DNA from: an uncultured Bacteroidales bacterium
GTDB taxonomy: Bacteria > Bacteroidota > Bacteroidia > Bacteroidales > UBA932
Length of the DNA: 15,861 nucleotides
Reading direction: 5' to 3'
Assembly (NCBI GenBank): GCA_945874815.1
Contig: CAMCIE010000005.1
Coordinates: 1 to 15,861, forward strand
Shown here: one piece after another, positions 14,345 to 15,861 of the stretch
Position numbering within the stretch: position 1 is the first letter of the stretch
Layout of the letters: each line of letters begins with the position of its first letter
Program-made: the position numbers and the translations under genes
Notes under the pieces: generated by a model
Told to the model about the DNA's origin: nothing
What the model saw: the letters and a program-made list of their open reading frames with translations, nothing else
Databases searched by the model: none

Positions 14345-15022
14345 TTAAACTGCAAGCGTCCTCAAGGAAGATTCCACCTCAGAGGCAATCTTCTCCCTGA
14401 GTTCCACATCATGGACATGCTCAAGTACAGGCGAGACGAATGAAATCATCTGGAGCACCTTGGCATCCTCGAGGGAAATTCCTCTGGAGCGCATGTAGAA
14501 CTGCTCCTCTTCATTAAGCCTGCCGACCGTTGCTCCATGGGAGCATTTCACGTCATCGGCATATATTTCCAGCTGCGGTTTGGTGTCAACCCTGGCAAAG
14601 TCCGAAAGCAGGAGGTTGTGGTTCTCCTGATAGGCCTCCGTCTTCTGGGCATCCTTTGCCACGACGATTTTTCCATAAAAATCCACGCGCGAGTTCCCTG
14701 CCGCCATTCCTTTGAAAAGCTGACGGGAATTGCAGTGAGGCACATCATGGAACATATCCACGGCAATCTTCACTTTCTGGCTGGAGTCACAGACATACAG
14801 ACCCGAGACATTGGCCTCGCATCCTTCTCCGGCAAGCCTGACCGAAAGCGGGATATCGCACTCTGCTCCCGGAAGGATGACCAGGACCATATCCAGACGC
14901 GAATCCCTTTCCAAAGTGATGGAGGATGGGATCTGCCCTGCATCCTTCATGTCAGGCCCCAGCACAAACACCTTTTGCAGGGTCTGGCCGCAACTGACGG
15001 TCATTTGGTTCAATTCGTTCAT
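14345..15022 (-). CDS. sufD: Short SufD-family Fe-S cluster assembly protein (core and C-terminal half only)
   Basis: The 225-residue protein matches the C-terminal half of SufD. It has the beta-helix region (about 30-150) and the family signature DVKCSHGATVGRLNEEEQFYMRSRGI, split here as DVKCSHGATVG (157-167) and FYMRSRGI (175-182), followed by the C-terminal helices. His162 in CSHG corresponds to the conserved His of SufD; SufD pairs with SufB and SufC to build Fe-S clusters. Typical SufD is about 400-450 residues; here the N-terminal helical domain is absent. This is not a frameshift, because only 9 nt separate it from the sufC stop and the ATG at 15022 is clean. It is cotranscribed with sufC upstream and ispE downstream. 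The alternative name is a generic SufBD-family protein. Confidence 0.87.
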   Translation of the reverse strand: MNELNQMTVSCGQTLQKVFVLGPDMKDAGQIPSSITLERDSRLDMVLVILPGAECDIPLSVRLAGEGCEANVSGLYVCDSSQKVKIAVDMFHDVPHCNSRQLFKGMAAGNSRVDFYGKIVVAKDAQKTEAYQENHNLLLSDFARVDTKPQLEIYADDVKCSHGATVGRLNEEEQFYMRSRGISLEDAKVLQMISFVSPVLEHVHDVELREKIASEVESSLRTLAV

Positions 15023-15031
15023 AATCAGACT

Positions 15032-15781
15032 TTAATAAATGTCATAACCTTTCTCTTCAATCTCAGCGACAAGTTCGCGTCCCGCTGTTTTGACAATCTT
15101 TCCGTCCTTGAGGACATGTACCACGTCTGGAACGATGTAGTCCAGAAGCCTCTGGTAGTGTGTGATGACGATTGCCGATTTTTCCGGAGTATGGAGGGCA
15201 TTCACACCATTTGCGACTATGCGAAGTGCATCCACGTCAAGGCCGCTGTCGGTCTCGTCAAGTATTGCGAGGGTCGGATCGAGCATGGCCATCTGGAAAA
15301 TCTCGTTGCGTTTTTTCTCTCCACCGGAAAAGCCAACGTTCACTTCCCTTTTGGCAAACTCCGATTTCATCTGCACGAATGCCATCTTTTCACGCATGAG
15401 TTTAAGGAAATCTCCGGCCTTGAGTGGCTCAAGTCCCTTTCCCTGACGGTGGGCATTCACTGCCGTCTTCATGAAATTGGTGATGGTAACTCCCGGTATT
15501 TCAACGGGATACTGAAAAGACAGGAAGATGCCTGCCCATGCTCTCTGCTCCGGTGACATCGCAAGCAGGTCCTGACCCATGAAGGTGATGCTTCCGGATG
15601 TGACAGTAAACTGAGGCTTACCTGCAAGAACAGCCGAAAGCGTACTTTTTCCGGCTCCGTTCGGGCCCATCACTGCATGAATCTCGCCTTTGCGGATTGT
15701 GAGGTCCACGCCTTTGAGTATTTCCTTATCCTCAACACAGGCATGCAGACCGTGTATTTCCAATAATATATCGTTTGCCAT
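15032..15781 (-). CDS. sufC: Fe-S cluster assembly ABC-type ATPase
   Basis: From the ATG at 15781 ([12 protein letters not shown]) the protein has 249 residues; a TTG six bases earlier overlaps the preceding stop and is not needed. SufC is the cytoplasmic ATPase of the SufBCD scaffold. Walker A is GPNGAGKS at residues 39-46, the signature [10 protein letters not shown] at 151-160 is the SufC form, Walker B is LAILDE at 171-176 with DSGLD after it, and the switch His is at 208. The conserved [12 protein letters not shown] segment (86-97) is also SufC-specific. It starts 2 nt after the stop of the preceding membrane-protein gene and ends 9 nt before sufD. No sufB precedes it, which is unusual, because sufB normally sits next to sufC. 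Confidence 0.96.
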   Translation of the reverse strand: MANDILLEIHGLHACVEDKEILKGVDLTIRKGEIHAVMGPNGAGKSTLSAVLAGKPQFTVTSGSITFMGQDLLAMSPEQRAWAGIFLSFQYPVEIPGVTITNFMKTAVNAHRQGKGLEPLKAGDFLKLMREKMAFVQMKSEFAKREVNVGFSGGEKKRNEIFQMAMLDPTLAILDETDSGLDVDALRIVANGVNALHTPEKSAIVITHYQRLLDYIVPDVVHVLKDGKIVKTAGRELVAEIEEKGYDIY

Positions 15782-15783
15782 AA

Positions 15784-15861
15784 TCAAGCGTTTTTTCTAT
15801 AAAGTTTATACCATGTGAAGAGTGACCAAATTCCGTTGATCAGGTACAGTGAGCATACAAT
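15784..15861 (-). CDS. C-terminal end of an unidentified membrane protein (partial)
   Basis: The last 25 codons of a gene enter from the right edge and stop at TGA 15786-15784, two nt before the sufC ATG. The visible residues alternate hydrophobic and aromatic positions (for example [18 protein letters not shown]) and end in a basic tail, as expected for a final membrane helix with a cytoplasmic end. The ending is reminiscent of PnuC-type vitamin transporters, but 25 residues are too few to decide. It is clearly not the C-terminus of SufB. The tight spacing suggests that it belongs to the same operon. Confidence 0.55.
   Translation of the reverse strand: MVCSLYLINGIWSLFTWYKLYRKNA

Noticed and set aside
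14537..15556. 339-codon open frame on the plus strand across sufD and sufC
   Set aside because: It is antisense to two clear genes and its translation has no recognisable domain; it arises from codon bias on the other strand.
1..15861. Mobile elements, CRISPR arrays, tRNA or rRNA genes
   Set aside because: I saw no transposase, integrase, regular repeat-spacer pattern or tRNA-like sequence on either strand.

Overview
The window looks like a chromosomal segment of an anaerobic Bacteroidota, most likely order Bacteroidales. Five things suggest this: an oxygen-sensitive class III ribonucleotide reductase, SufCD-type Fe-S assembly, MEP-pathway isoprenoid synthesis, almost no Shine-Dalgarno sequences, and promoters of the Bacteroides type (TTTG and TAnnTTTG). 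GC content appears moderate and even. I see no insertion sequence, prophage, CRISPR array, tRNA or rRNA. Genes are closely packed and no gene-free stretch exceeds about 220 bases.

Layout, left to right. (1) Positions 1-2102, plus strand: the 3' part of nrdD followed by nrdG. (2) Positions 2128-6470, minus strand: a three-gene operon read right to left, encoding a TPR protein, an EnvC-like coiled-coil/degenerate LytM protein and an extended SDR-type dehydratase. A very good -33/-7 promoter lies just upstream of the TPR gene. (3) Positions 6689-8432, plus strand: an ECF sigma factor overlapping by 8 nt a 402-residue partner. The partner combines a short cytoplasmic domain, one inner-membrane helix, a disordered linker and an outer-membrane beta-barrel. 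This is the architecture of the dual membrane-spanning anti-sigma factors (Dma, with sigma factor Das) described in Bacteroides thetaiotaomicron, and it is the most interesting item here. (4) Positions 8429-9956, minus strand: mlaE and mlaF, the membrane and ATPase parts of a Mla-type lipid transporter. They converge on the anti-sigma gene with overlapping stop codons. (5) Positions 10085-12122, plus strand: comM (YifB-family AAA+ ATPase) and tsaE (t6A tRNA modification). (6) Positions 12102-13334, minus strand: a predicted lipoprotein of unknown function. (7) Positions 13377-13430: a long hairpin that probably terminates the next operon. (8) Positions 13452-15861, minus strand: the end of an unidentified membrane protein, then sufC, a half-length sufD, and ispE, all tightly spaced.

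The centre of the window (about 4750-9960) is rich in envelope functions: a putative cell-division/peptidoglycan hydrolase activator, a transmembrane stress-signalling sigma system whose sensor would cross both membranes, and an outer-membrane lipid transporter. My inference, not proven by sequence alone, is that this is an envelope-homeostasis neighbourhood. The outer segments are housekeeping: deoxynucleotide synthesis, tRNA modification, Fe-S cluster assembly and isoprenoid synthesis.
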